DNA of 64,000 nt from Capronia americana (lineage: Eukaryota > Ascomycota > Eurotiomycetes > Chaetothyriales > Herpotrichiellaceae), in contig JADWQD010000005.1 of the NCBI GenBank assembly GCA_016110215.1, positions 2,046,001-2,110,000 on the forward strand, in the 5' to 3' direction. Shown one piece after another: positions 41,648-52,211 of this stretch (position 1 is its first letter; each line of letters starts with the position of its first letter). Under the pieces are notes generated by a model, which was given only the letters and a program-made list of their open reading frames with translations, was not told where the DNA came from and did not search any database. The translations under genes and the position numbers were made by a program.

Positions 41648-43318
41648 ATGTCCACCTTCAAGGACGCCGACCCTGAAGCAATCCGCCGCCTTGAGATGCC
41701 ATGGCAAGGCGAAAAGCTGCTGGAAGTACGGACCGGCAAGGTCAAACCTGTGTTCGGCATCAATGTCAAGTCGGCCATCTTCAAGAACGTCAGATCTGGC
41801 CCAGTCGCTGTGAACAAGTTGGGCTGTGAAGGCGACGAACATGCTTTCGAACAACATGGCGGCCCCGATAAGGCCTTACTCCAATACAGCACACTCCACT
41901 ACGATAGGTTCAGAGATGAGCTACCCCAGAGCGCACATTTGTTCGTCCCTGGTGGATTTGGGGAGAACCTCGTCGCACCCCTCGCCAACGAACGAAACAT
42001 CTGTATCGGCGACAAGATCAAGATCGGCACAGTTCTAGCACAGGTAACATTACCCCGACAACCGTGCTTCAAGCTCAACCACAGATTTCAAGTCAAAGAT
42101 ATGTCCAAGCGGTCGCAAGATCTGTTTCGCACTGGATGGATGTATCGAATACTCGAGGAAGGCGTCATCCAGGCTGGAAACGACATGAAACTCATTGAGC
42201 GGCCAAACCCCGAATGGACGGTCGCCAGAGTTCAACACTACCTCTACCACGACATGCGGAACGAAGAAGTCATGAAACAATTGGTGAAAATCGAGGAGCT
42301 GGGTGCCGAACCACGTAAGATCTTCCAGAATCGTTTGAAAAAGCAGTATGAGAACCAAGAGGCACGGCTGATGGGCGGCATCGGCATGGCCATGAACGTC
42401 TGGACTGACTACCGGCTTGTCGAGAAGGTCCAGGAAACTCCGCGAATCTTATCCCTGACCTTCGAGAGCACCACACCATCGGAGGCACCCGAGAAAGTTC
42501 AGCCAGGCTCCCATGTCCGAGTCAAGCTGGGCGGAAAGCTTGTGCGAGCCTACTCCGTTGTTGCCGGGGACTCGAACCGCTTCACGCTAGCCGTTGCTCT
42601 CAGCGAGGCTAGCCGGGGAGGATCACACTTCATCCACACGGCGCTGAAGCCAGGCGATACCCTTGCATTCGGCAAGATCACACCGAGCTTCCCGCTGTCC
42701 GTCGATGCCGACAAACATGTTTTCATCGCCGGCGGTATCGGCTTGACAGCCTTCATTGCCTCGGCGGAGTATTGTCAGCGTGCTGGATATTCATACCACC
42801 TTCATTATCTTGTCCGCGACTCCCGCGACATTGCCCTGAAGAGATTTCTCGACTCGTTTGGCTCCAATGTCACCATCTACGACAAATCCTCGGGGAAAGA
42901 GTTCAACGCCGCCGCGGTCCTGGGCAAAGTCAACGACAATGCGCACGTTTACTGCTGTGGCTCAGATCGGTTACAAAATGCCATCATCGACACGGCGGAT
43001 TCTCTGGGCATGAGCTCCGACAATCTGCATTTCGAAAGCTTCGCGGTAGCCACTTCTGGTGATCCATTCGTGGCCGAGTTGGCAGACTCAGGAAGGACAC
43101 TGGAGGTGGAAGGAGAGAAGACTCTGCTCGATGCACTTCGCGAGGCAGGGCTTGACATCCCGTCTTCTTGTGAGGCCGGAAACTGTGGCACATGCCGGGT
43201 GGGTGTCAAGAGCGGCAGAATTGAACACAGAGGAACAGGATTGATGGAGGATGAGAAGGGCTCGGCCATGTTGAGCTGTGTTTCTCGAGGAATTGGGACT
43301 ATTGTGCTCGAGCTATGA
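41648..43318 (+). CDS. MOSC - flavin reductase - 2Fe-2S ferredoxin fusion
   Basis: Single exon, 556 residues with three domains. Residues about 1-200 are a YiiM-like MOSC domain (VNKLGCEGDEHAFEQHGGPDKAL, FGENLVA, LPRQPCFKLNHRF), the fold that handles molybdenum-cofactor sulfur. Residues about 240-450 are a ferredoxin-NADP reductase-type module: RAYSVVAGDSNRF binds flavin, and FIAGGIGLTAFIA plus VYCCGS bind the nucleotide. The C-terminus is a plant-type ferredoxin with cluster ligands Cys508, Cys513, Cys516 and Cys544. The reductase-ferredoxin half resembles phthalate or vanillate oxygenase reductases. The combination suggests electron delivery to a molybdenum-linked N-hydroxylated-substrate reductase or similar; the partner is not in the window. 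Confidence 0.9.
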   Translation: MSTFKDADPEAIRRLEMPWQGEKLLEVRTGKVKPVFGINVKSAIFKNVRSGPVAVNKLGCEGDEHAFEQHGGPDKALLQYSTLHYDRFRDELPQSAHLFVPGGFGENLVAPLANERNICIGDKIKIGTVLAQVTLPRQPCFKLNHRFQVKDMSKRSQDLFRTGWMYRILEEGVIQAGNDMKLIERPNPEWTVARVQHYLYHDMRNEEVMKQLVKIEELGAEPRKIFQNRLKKQYENQEARLMGGIGMAMNVWTDYRLVEKVQETPRILSLTFESTTPSEAPEKVQPGSHVRVKLGGKLVRAYSVVAGDSNRFTLAVALSEASRGGSHFIHTALKPGDTLAFGKITPSFPLSVDADKHVFIAGGIGLTAFIASAEYCQRAGYSYHLHYLVRDSRDIALKRFLDSFGSNVTIYDKSSGKEFNAAAVLGKVNDNAHVYCCGSDRLQNAIIDTADSLGMSSDNLHFESFAVATSGDPFVAELADSGRTLEVEGEKTLLDALREAGLDIPSSCEAGNCGTCRVGVKSGRIEHRGTGLMEDEKGSAMLSCVSRGIGTIVLEL

Positions 43319-43513
43319 CCAGGACTGTGGGAGAGCAGTGTAGACAGACTTGTGAGCACATGGAGGGGACTTCTGAGCACATGAAGACGACGTCTAATTC
43401 CGATGCTGACGATCTTCCACGATGAGTATTTTGAAGCACAGAACTCAGAGACGAATCTGCAAGGACAAAGCCAGCTACCTAGTCCCAGTTGATCGGTATC
43501 AGATGTGCTCAGC

Positions 43514-44512
43514 CTAGGGGAACCTCTTGGTCACAAAGCCCCTGATAGCCTCGGCCACCTCACCAGGCTTTTCCATAGCACACCAGTGACCAGACTCAAT
43601 TTCCGTCATTTCGAAATCCGGGAGAAGACCCTCTGCCCGTGGAATCTGAATCAAATCTGTCCGTCCCACCGAATCGCCCGTGCAGCCCAGAAAGAAGAAC
43701 GGGACCTTCACAACGTGGTTCTCCTTGGGAATGCCCAGGTCATCCTCCCACTGTACGTTGGACGCGTGTGCCTTGTACCAATTCAAGGGGGCCTCAAAGC
43801 CGTCTTTGCTGAACCGCTGAATGAAATCGTCCCTCCACTTGGCTTCTTTGGCGTAGGACTTCAGCTCGACTGTCTCGCCGTTAGAGAAGTAGTTCGTCAT
43901 GGCGTCCTTGCCGGAGAACATCTTCTTCATCCAGTCATCGTCCGCCCCGTGAAGCACCTCCCAGAACTTTTCAAGGTTGTTGTTGATGATCTTGGCGCCA
44001 TCGGCTGAAGTGAAAAGATACCAATATTGGAACAGAGGGTATCCGAACCGCTTTTCGGTGAGTGCATTCCAGCCGTCGAGGTCGAACTTTTGCTCGGTTG
44101 GTGCTCGGTACGAGATGTTCAGCAGGATGAGGCCAGCGCAGAGTTCGGGATAGCGTTGGTAGAATCGTTGAGCGAGCATGGCACCCCAGTCATGGCCAAT
44201 GACAATGATCTTGTCAATATCTTCGGCTTGCAGGATCTCGCGCAGATCGGCCGTCTGGCCGGACCACTTGTACGCGGCGAGGTCACTTGGCTTTGATGTC
44301 CCCGCGTAGCCCAGGCAGTCCGGAACGACGACTCTGTAGGGCAGGTCGGAGAGCTTATCCACTACCTCAGACCACATAAGTGCGCTGTCGGGGAAGCCAT
44401 GGATGAAGAACAGGGCTGGCTTGGACGGGTCGCCGGCCCCTTTCGGGGACACGTAGTAGGTGTAGGTGAACGACCGCTTGGTCTGGATGATCTTTTTCTC
44501 GAGGTTCGCCAT
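43514..44512 (-). CDS. Alpha/beta hydrolase, soluble epoxide hydrolase-like
   Basis: Single exon, 332 residues. The oxyanion motif HGFP (38-41), the nucleophile Asp108 in IGHDWGA, a cap region with FQYWYLF and a C-terminal histidine in ESGHWCAMEKP (about residue 308) fit soluble epoxide hydrolases; haloalkane-dehalogenase relatives share this pattern. The acid is likely the aspartate in FFFLGCTGDSVG. Such enzymes open epoxides to diols, often in detoxification. The start codon at 44512 was chosen as the first ATG; codons upstream in frame lack one. It is convergent with the MOSC fusion gene, 195 bp apart. Confidence 0.88.
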   Translation of the reverse strand: MANLEKKIIQTKRSFTYTYYVSPKGAGDPSKPALFFIHGFPDSALMWSEVVDKLSDLPYRVVVPDCLGYAGTSKPSDLAAYKWSGQTADLREILQAEDIDKIIVIGHDWGAMLAQRFYQRYPELCAGLILLNISYRAPTEQKFDLDGWNALTEKRFGYPLFQYWYLFTSADGAKIINNNLEKFWEVLHGADDDWMKKMFSGKDAMTNYFSNGETVELKSYAKEAKWRDDFIQRFSKDGFEAPLNWYKAHASNVQWEDDLGIPKENHVVKVPFFFLGCTGDSVGRTDLIQIPRAEGLLPDFEMTEIESGHWCAMEKPGEVAEAIRGFVTKRFP

Positions 44513-45260
44513 ATTGCCACGCGCGTGTAAGTTAACTGATTGCAATACGTACTCCCGATGGTATTCTGGGGATGGGGGGTGGTTAAGAGGTACAAATGTC
44601 CTTTCCTACATACCCAGGCCTACCTGCTGTGTATATAAGTGTACAAGGCGACCCATGTGTCTCACAGCCATACGTCAGCGGGGTGCCTCTGACCGAGCCG
44701 AGTCGATTCGGCTGGAGTCGTGCGTACCTACTCGTGTGGCTTTACAAGAGTAAGGCCGTAAGCACGAGATGCCTATGGCTTCCTCCTCTGGTTGTTGATG
44801 CAACCCTAGATTAGTGATCCGAGGCAGCAACTCCTTAATATCGCTAGCACAGCTCTCCAGTCAGTATTACCTAGGTGGCCAATGTCCGACTTATCGATAA
44901 GGCTCTCACACAGGTTTCGGCTTGCACCACGTTCCATTCACGTTCAAAGAGATGATTCGCCCACATGGTTGTACAATAAGAACGCAGTCGATATATCGCG
45001 TATGCGCCCGCTGGCTACCTATGAAGTGCTTTCCCCGCGCCCAGAAGGTCCCGCTCAGCCGACTCACTCTCAGTGGTCATCCCTCAAGAGCTTGATGTTT
45101 GCATGTCCTTGACTCAGAACCAGCGGCACAGTAACAGCGATCGGATCGCACGCTTACAGAACACACCGAAAGTCAGTATCCTTTCAGCCCAAAATTCTAC
45201 TAGTAGTGAAAGTCGATCCGCACCTTAGTTTTCGGGGCGCTCTCGGCCCCCTGAGCCATC
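44513..45260. other. Divergent spacer, nothing recognised
   Basis: About 750 bp between the epoxide-hydrolase-like gene and the ankyrin-type gene. It contains only short frames and no clear repeat, TIR or RNA gene. Confidence 0.4.
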
Positions 45261-46742
45261 ATGATTGACCCCGGAACGGTTATTTCTGTGCTCGACTTAG
45301 TGAAGGTTGTTGTGCAACGCCTTGTCGAAGCCAGCCGTACCATGCACGACGCCCCGCAGAGTCTGGCTGAAGTCATCAACGAGGCAGCAAGGCTTGAGGC
45401 GCTATTAGACCGGCTGCTGATCTTCCAGAGGGCGCTCCCTCCAGAGCAGCAAGATATCCTGGACAGACAAGTGAGTTCGGCGGGGTGTCTAAAACTCCTC
45501 AAGGACTTAGACGACCTCACGTCTGGTAGGATGTCGGGTGGCAAGGACGGAGATGGCACGGAAGAGAAGATGAAGCTCGCTCAACGATGGTGGTGGCTCC
45601 GGAAGAAAGACGTTGTTGAAGACCTGGTGAAGAAACTGGAGGACGAGTTAGAGAATTTGTCGAAGCGACTAGTAAAGTAGATACAGAGTCTCTTCAGTTC
45701 CGATCTGGGGAGCCGAACTAACTGTTTGTACAGCGAGTACCTGTTCCAACACAATCAGCAACTATCCCAGAGTTCTACACAAGTCTCGAAGATATTGGAA
45801 TTGGTCATGTCGATGGCGCTGAAGATGAATTCAGACGATCCCAAAACGACTCGATTCGACGACAACGGCATATATTCGCCCTACAAAGCCGATGCTATTG
45901 CTTGGTATGGGCAGTTTCGCTGCAAGCCCGGCCAGGATTGCACAATGCCCTATTTTTGGGACCGACGCTTGCTGGCCGATCTGACTTGGGCTGGCCACTG
46001 GAGCAAGGCGATGAAGCTGCTCAAGCGCGCCCGCGAGGATTACAAACAGAATTGGATCAACTGCACTTCACTATGTAGGTAACTATCGTCCTACACAGCA
46101 TGGTTCGACGTTCCATATTGACGACCTGCCTAGACCACGCACATGAGAAGGACAATATGACCACTGGATTCAGGCCTCTACACCAAGCGGCATGGCACGG
46201 TGACAAGTCAGCTGTGGAAGATCTTTTGAAAGAAGGCGCTTGGCGTGAGTGATGCGTCGCCCGAGTTAGATCTAAGTATTCACTAATATACCTGTACCCT
46301 AGGTCTCGCGAGAACTGTGCGTGACACGAAAGACTCGAGTGAATATAGCACTCCCCTGGACATTGCTCGGGACCATGGATGGAAGGACATCTACCATAAT
46401 CTCAACCCCGTGATCAGGCGCCCAGTTAACCACAAGGCACTACAGGCTCTCCAGACGCACCTTGATAACTTGATCAGAGATACCTTCGGCAGTCATCCTG
46501 ATGCACATCTCGATTGCTTCCTCCTTCCCGAGCTGGAGATCCTGACAGAGTTCGAGCGGTCGAGGATATGGTTTCCCCTGAATCCTGAGCTGCTTGACAC
46601 CAGAGATGGATTGGCCGTGCACATCATCCTGGAGCGTAACGAGCTTGTGGTGGTCATGCGGTGGGGTAGAACTGTGAGGAAAAACTATCGGATTTCGAAG
46701 TCGGGAGTGCAGGAAATCCAACAAGCTGTTGTCCTTCGCTGA
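45261..46742 (+). CDS. Ankyrin-type protein with helical N-terminus
   Basis: Four exons (45261-45676, 45734-46074, 46134-46244, 46303-46742) give 435 residues. The start MIDPGTVISVLDLVKVVVQRL resembles the helical N-terminal domains of fungal STAND proteins, and KKLEDELENLSKRLV looks coiled-coil. The middle holds a GIYSPYKADAIAWY segment and two degenerate ankyrin units (TGFRPLHQAAWHGDKSAVEDLLKEGA, STPLDIARDHGWKDIYHNL). The C-terminal globular part (LPELEILTEFERSRIWFPL) is seen in fungal ankyrin proteins of unknown function. No NACHT or other NTPase motif is present, so it is probably an accessory or reduced member of the non-self recognition gene set. Intron phases 2, 1 and 1 all rejoin cleanly. 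Confidence 0.78.
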
Positions 46743-47011
46743 ATTTTCTGGTTTTACGGTATCCCCCTTATCAAAAGGTACGGGTATCTGAGATCAGTCG
46801 ACAGAAACAGTGACAGATACTGAGATTTCCGTCGAGAATTCAGCACAACATTAACGACGGGTGGGGTCTGTCTCTTTTTGTGAGAAGCTTTCGTGAGAAG
46901 CTAGCATAAGATATTCCTGCCGAGGCTAACGCGTCTATAGCAATCTTGATGTCGTGCTAAAAGCGCCTTAAACTGTTCCGGCCAACAGGTCTTGCTCTTT
47001 CACTATCATCA

Positions 47012-48639
47012 TTAGAGGGAGCCGTCTTTCTCCCAGAACGCGATTTCTGATTCCCGCCTCTGCTCCGTGAGTGAAGTCTTCAGTTTGTCCCAGATATGAA
47101 GCGTGGGGGCTGCTTTATGGCCAAACCATCGCTGTGAGGCCATCAAGGCCTCTGAGAGACACCAACTCTCCATGTAGAGTCGCTCCTGGAGTCTGTGCAA
47201 TTCAGCAAGATCCTCCCTGGTGTAGATGACGAGCTCATGCGAAGCAGTGTTCAAGTCATGCTCGAGAATGCGTTGGCCGATTGCGATGGCTTCGTCGTAC
47301 CGACCGAGGTCCTTGAGAACGTGGGTCAATTTCCTCAGAGCTTGTAGCAGTTGTCCTGCCCCTTGTGGAGAAGATTGAGACTTCTGAACGAGTGACCGCG
47401 CCGAACCCTCGGCACGGGCCAGATCGCGGTTTAGTCTCTGAGACACAATAAGACTAAGTTGAGCTTGAAATGTCTCTTGGTGGAGTGGGCCTAGACGTCT
47501 TCCCAGCATATCACTCATCAGGCAAAGGGCCGTTTCAGACGTTCTTGGACCATGCTCATCAAGTTGGAGTTGCTGGCAGATATGAACCAACGGATGATTT
47601 CCACCAAGCTTGAGCCGAAGGAGATCCGCGATGAAAGTCAGAACCGATCGGAGAACCTCGGGAAATTTGTTCAATTTTCCGCCAGGTGTCAGTGTTGTAA
47701 TGAGCTTTCTGAGCAAGGTAGTTGGGCTGGACAGGAAAGCCTCGGCGGCCTTTTCCCAGGTGGTATGAAAAGTAGCCCAGCCCAATCTGAAAGAGCCGAT
47801 TTGCAGTAGATACACGGCAGTTTCGAAATCGTGCCAGAATCTGTTCGATTCGGAGACATCGTGGGAGTCGGACATGACCTCAATTAACGTGCCATCGCTT
47901 CCCGAACCCACGGCCGGTGTTTGGGCCAAGGTGGACCTCATGGGCGACATTGTGTCGCCAAGGCTGTCGAGATAGGAAGCGGCAGCGTGAAAGATGAGTT
48001 CTCCAGGGCAGCCTTTGGTGGTAAAAGAAGGAATCGAGACCGAGGCTGTTGAAGCATCGTCTTGTGGCCCGCGACACGACACTGTCCCATGGTTCGATGA
48101 AAGAGCAGTGGCGGTAGTGTGACTCGCATTTGTGTCGCAGGTTGGCTCGAGGCGGTTCTTCAAACGGTCGTCTGCCTCTATATTGGAAAGATTCGAGTTA
48201 TTCAATGCTTTTTGGTTAGGAGAAGGACAGGCTAAGACTGCCCCTTTCCCGGACTCCCTTGCTTTCCAGTATCTCAGGACCCGATGATGCCGGATGCCCC
48301 GGCCTCTCCAAGTAATGCTAGAGACAGGTTGGCCATTTGCAAGCACGTGAGTTATCTGCGCTATGAGAACGTCCTTCTCTTCCGCGCGGTAGTTCTTCTT
48401 GACGCCCCATCTCTTGATTCGAGCCGTGTACATGCGCTTCCTGGGAATATGTTAGTAGAGAAGTTGATCGGATTCGATCGTTGAAGTCGTGGGTCTCACG
48501 TTGCTCTAAAACCGAATGTGGCATCCATGATCTGCTGTACCTCCTTGAGCGGTCTATTCTCCGTCAGATAAAGTCGCACGATGTCGTCTCGATGACGATT
48601 CCATTCGTCTGCCGATGTCGCATAGACCCCGCTGGGCAT
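47012..48639 (-). CDS. Clr5-domain protein
   Basis: Two exons (48639-48500 and 48440-47012) give 522 residues. The first 80 residues form a Clr5 domain: WNRHRDDIVRLYLTENRPLKEVQQIM, then FGFRATKRMYTARIKRWGVKKNY. This small helical module is named after fission yeast Clr5 and occurs at the N-terminus of many filamentous-fungal proteins. A Ser/Thr-rich linker (about 110-220) precedes a helical region with TPR-like pairs, for example DLGRYDEAIAIGQRILEHDL near the C-terminus. The molecular function is unknown. It is convergent with the ankyrin-type gene and divergent from the large HET gene, in a stretch rich in recognition-type genes. Confidence 0.83.
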
Positions 48640-49526
48640 GTCGAATTTGGGATCACCAGGTGCCTCGTTGCTTTGACGTTACTGCTTGTTCAGTTGGCTG
48701 CATCATGCATAGACTCTCCATGGAAGCACTGAAGCAATTCAGCACTAGCGCGACGTCTGGAGCGAGTCTCCGCTGCATGAGCGTAGAAAGATAAAAATGT
48801 CGGCAGCAAGAGTGATATTTTGCGGGCCTCCTCGACAGCCTGGTGACGGAGGCAAATCACTAACGTAGACGGCCCAAGCACGCCGGGGGAACTTTTTCAA
48901 GACGCAGCAGGACGAGAGAGCGCTGAGGCTGAGGTAGAGACTGGCCAAGCCGTGGCATGGAGGATTGTGCCAACAAACCGGTGTGCCCTGATTTGTTGGA
49001 ATCTTTCGAGGCAATCACCTGCGACGCTGGCGCCGGCCAACGAGGTCAATTGAACACATACCCTGGTACGAGCACTTTTCTTAGACGGGAAAAGTCTCCT
49101 GCACGGGAATTTTGACCAGGTACGCGCTTGCGACCTGCAATGGACTTCTTCTAAATACCCTCCTGCATGGTTACTTTGGTTAGCAGTAGCTCTAATCGTC
49201 CTATAATGAGCTCGAAATCCTGTCAGGGGGGAGAAGGGGGGAGAAGCCGTCCACCATGACCTCGAAGCACTCCAAGAGGCTATCAGCTTGGGGCAGGGCG
49301 CAGCATAAAGCCCTGGGGCAATCCGCGGGAATCTGCTCTCTGCGAAATCCCCACAGTTGCTCCTTCACATCTTTGTCAAAGTAGAGAGGCTGAACGGTCC
49401 TTCCCAGCCTCAAGTCAGCCAGGACAACTAATCTCATATTACAGGGCCTGCCTTAGATCCCCTTCAGAGAGGATCAGAAACCTCTCTCATCTCTCGGCAT
49501 TTTGACCATACCGCGATTGTTCTGCC
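48640..49526. other. Divergent promoter, Clr5 gene / HET gene
   Basis: About 890 bp. A short direct repeat, GGGGGGAGAA twice (near 49225), is the only notable pattern. No gene is supported. Confidence 0.4.
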
Positions 49527-52211
49527 ATGCCAGCCGACGACGAGGTGGCTCCGACTGTGTACCCTGGGGAGCCTTTGAAGCTTCAGCCATCCGTGAACTC
49601 ATCCTCGGACGGGTCATCGCGCAAAGTCTCTCTATCTAGTCAGACCATGATACCCGAGGCGTCTACAAGCACGGCCAACGGGCTTTGCGAGCAATGTCTG
49701 TCCCTGAACCTCAGCATCGAGAAATTCGTCATCGAGGACGACAAAGCCGCTGAGATCCGACCATCGGCTCTGTCACTGCGTCTAGCGAATGAACAGTTTC
49801 TTCTCGGAAGTCTGGCCGAGGTCAGGAAGAGAGCTGCAACTTGCTCCCTCTGCTCACTTGTCGCCGGTTCTGTCGGGGGTGCCTCGGTGCCTGACGACGC
49901 AACTGGGGCGACATGCAATCTCATATGGGAGATGGACGGGCGCATGTCCACGGATCCCCGACGAGCTCTTGGAGAGAAGCGCACGCGCCGCTTGCGAGTT
50001 CAGTGGAACGATGCAAGGCTCAAGCAATTTGATTCTTACCTGGTGTTAGCCGCGCCCGCCAAATACGACACTTCTGATGTTGATTATCCGGGTCAGTTGA
50101 ACGACGAAACCCAGTTCCTCGGAAGGCGATTTGGAGCAACAGAGAACAAGAAAAACCTGATCCGGGAGTTTCTCAGACTGTGCGAAAGGCACCATGACCG
50201 TCGGTGTACCCAAAAGCTTGGAATCGAGGACCCTTTTCGCGACACCCTGATGGAGCCTTATTTCGGTGTCATCGACATTGAGAATGACAACCTGGTCCCG
50301 CTCCCATATGAAGAGAGAGATGAACGCCTCGAATTTGAAGCATATGCAGCTGTCAGCTACGTCTGGGGAGACAAGGGCAGTCGTGAGCACAAAACAAGGA
50401 TCGGTAACATCCAAAGTCGACGCAAATCTGGAGGCCTGGCTGGCGTCATCCGGAAACTTCCCAAAGCACTTCAACAGAGCATCCGCCTTATCCACGACCT
50501 GGGGATCAGGTACATCTGGATTGATGCAATATGCATCGTGCAGGACAGTAGCCACTCGTGGAACCTCAACGCGCGGGCAATGCACCTGATATATGGCAAT
50601 GCAACTCTGACCATCTGTGCTGCGGATGGCGATTCAACGACGGGTTTGCTCGCCCTCGACGAGGATCTACGACCTCAGCAACAGATCGCAACCTACGCCG
50701 AGGGAGTCCATTTAATCCTCCACCAGCCGCCCGAGATTAGTATCCAGACCTCGCAGTGGAACAAGCGTGCATGGACCTTTCAAGAACGTCTGCTTTCGAA
50801 GCGTTGCCTGATCTTCACCAGAGGTCAGATCTATTTTCAGTGCCGTTCAACCGGTATGTCTGAGGACATATTTGCGGACAAGAAGGGTCGAGGGTGGTCT
50901 CTGGATTTGGTGGAAGCCCCGCTCCAAATGCTTTCTCAGCTAAAGCTCCAAAGCCTCTGGTTTTACGCCCACTGCGCATATCTCTATACATTGCGGGAGC
51001 TCTACGAGCCACTCGACATCCTGGCGGCATTCAGCGGAATGTGCAAATTGATGGAGAGCACCATGCAAGCACCGTTTGTTTTCGGACTTCCGACGTCACA
51101 TTTTGACCTGGCCCTCCTGTGGGAGCCTGTTGATCGGCTGTTCCCCCTTGACAAGGATGAAGCCTCAGATGAACCGAAATATAAAGACATTAAATTTCCA
51201 AGTTGGTCATGGTGCGGATGGAAGGGCGATGGCATCCAGTACAAGCCGGAAATGGTCGACGGCTGTCTCGCTGACGTTCGCGCGTGGCTCATGGAACACA
51301 CGTGGATCGACTGGCACATTAGAGACGGCCATGGGACTCTGCGTCGTCTCTGGGATCGTCATTATGCCGAAGAAGACGAGAGTATTGACGACAGATGGAA
51401 GGGTTATAACGTGTTGGTAGTGAGGGAGCAGGACGCTCTCGAAGCGCAACATGAAACATTGGACAGTGGGGATGCAGCCGATTCCGTACGACCCTTATCC
51501 TCAAGGCGGCGATCTATAATGAGGAAGACAATCACCACAGGCACGATATCGCGTTCGATGACCAACACCCTGAAAGTAGGACGAACCCCGGCCAAGGTAA
51601 AGCAAACCCGACTAGACGAGGAGACTGCCCGTAGCCTCTGTGATGATTTTGGGCGTCCGTTGAAAGGGGCTCAATTAATGGCAATCCAAGGCATGAACCG
51701 GCTGAATTTCAGCCTCACACTCCCAGAGGACCCTTACCACGTCAGGACAGCGGAACCTAGCCCCATCGCCAGCAATGCGAAAGAGTTCCCAGATCAGCCA
51801 TACTTGCAATTTTTTACTTGGCGGACATCGTTCCACGTCGTGCGCTCGGACGACTCCGGGGACAGCGTTGGAAAAGAGAGGTGTCGGTGCCACATCACGG
51901 ACCGGCGCGGCGATAAATGCGGCTCCATCATTGTCAGGGAGGAGTGGCTCAAGGAAAAGGAGGACCTAGGCCAAACTAAGTTCGAATTTATTGCCATTTC
52001 CGAAGCCAAGTCATTCACCAGACAGGAGTTCCCGGTTTGGACGTATTATTTACCGAAAGAGAGGGCAGAGTCGGAGTGGGACCTGTACTTTGTGCTCCTT
52101 GTCGAGCTGGCCCCGGATGAAGGAATTTATCGTCGTGTTGCTCTCGGGAAGGTGTTTCAGGCGGCGTTCACTCTTTCGCACGATGAGTGGAAAGAGATTA
52201 TCCTCGGCTGA
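49527..52211 (+). CDS. Large HET-domain protein
   Basis: Single exon, 894 residues. After a Ser-rich N-terminus, CEQC and CSLC pairs lie at about 54-110. The HET domain starts YAAVSYVWGDKGS near residue 275, continues through GIRYIWIDAICIVQDSSHSW and IYGNATLTICAADG, and ends with RAWTFQERLLSKRCLIFT near residue 430. The long C-terminal region (about 450 residues) includes FPSWSWCGWKGDG, a common HET-protein tail motif, and a basic SRRRSIMRKT stretch; I recognise no further domain. HET proteins act in vegetative incompatibility and cell death. The lack of introns over 2.7 kb contrasts with the first HET gene at 11-13 kb. Confidence 0.9.
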   Translation: MPADDEVAPTVYPGEPLKLQPSVNSSSDGSSRKVSLSSQTMIPEASTSTANGLCEQCLSLNLSIEKFVIEDDKAAEIRPSALSLRLANEQFLLGSLAEVRKRAATCSLCSLVAGSVGGASVPDDATGATCNLIWEMDGRMSTDPRRALGEKRTRRLRVQWNDARLKQFDSYLVLAAPAKYDTSDVDYPGQLNDETQFLGRRFGATENKKNLIREFLRLCERHHDRRCTQKLGIEDPFRDTLMEPYFGVIDIENDNLVPLPYEERDERLEFEAYAAVSYVWGDKGSREHKTRIGNIQSRRKSGGLAGVIRKLPKALQQSIRLIHDLGIRYIWIDAICIVQDSSHSWNLNARAMHLIYGNATLTICAADGDSTTGLLALDEDLRPQQQIATYAEGVHLILHQPPEISIQTSQWNKRAWTFQERLLSKRCLIFTRGQIYFQCRSTGMSEDIFADKKGRGWSLDLVEAPLQMLSQLKLQSLWFYAHCAYLYTLRELYEPLDILAAFSGMCKLMESTMQAPFVFGLPTSHFDLALLWEPVDRLFPLDKDEASDEPKYKDIKFPSWSWCGWKGDGIQYKPEMVDGCLADVRAWLMEHTWIDWHIRDGHGTLRRLWDRHYAEEDESIDDRWKGYNVLVVREQDALEAQHETLDSGDAADSVRPLSSRRRSIMRKTITTGTISRSMTNTLKVGRTPAKVKQTRLDEETARSLCDDFGRPLKGAQLMAIQGMNRLNFSLTLPEDPYHVRTAEPSPIASNAKEFPDQPYLQFFTWRTSFHVVRSDDSGDSVGKERCRCHITDRRGDKCGSIIVREEWLKEKEDLGQTKFEFIAISEAKSFTRQEFPVWTYYLPKERAESEWDLYFVLLVELAPDEGIYRRVALGKVFQAAFTLSHDEWKEIILG

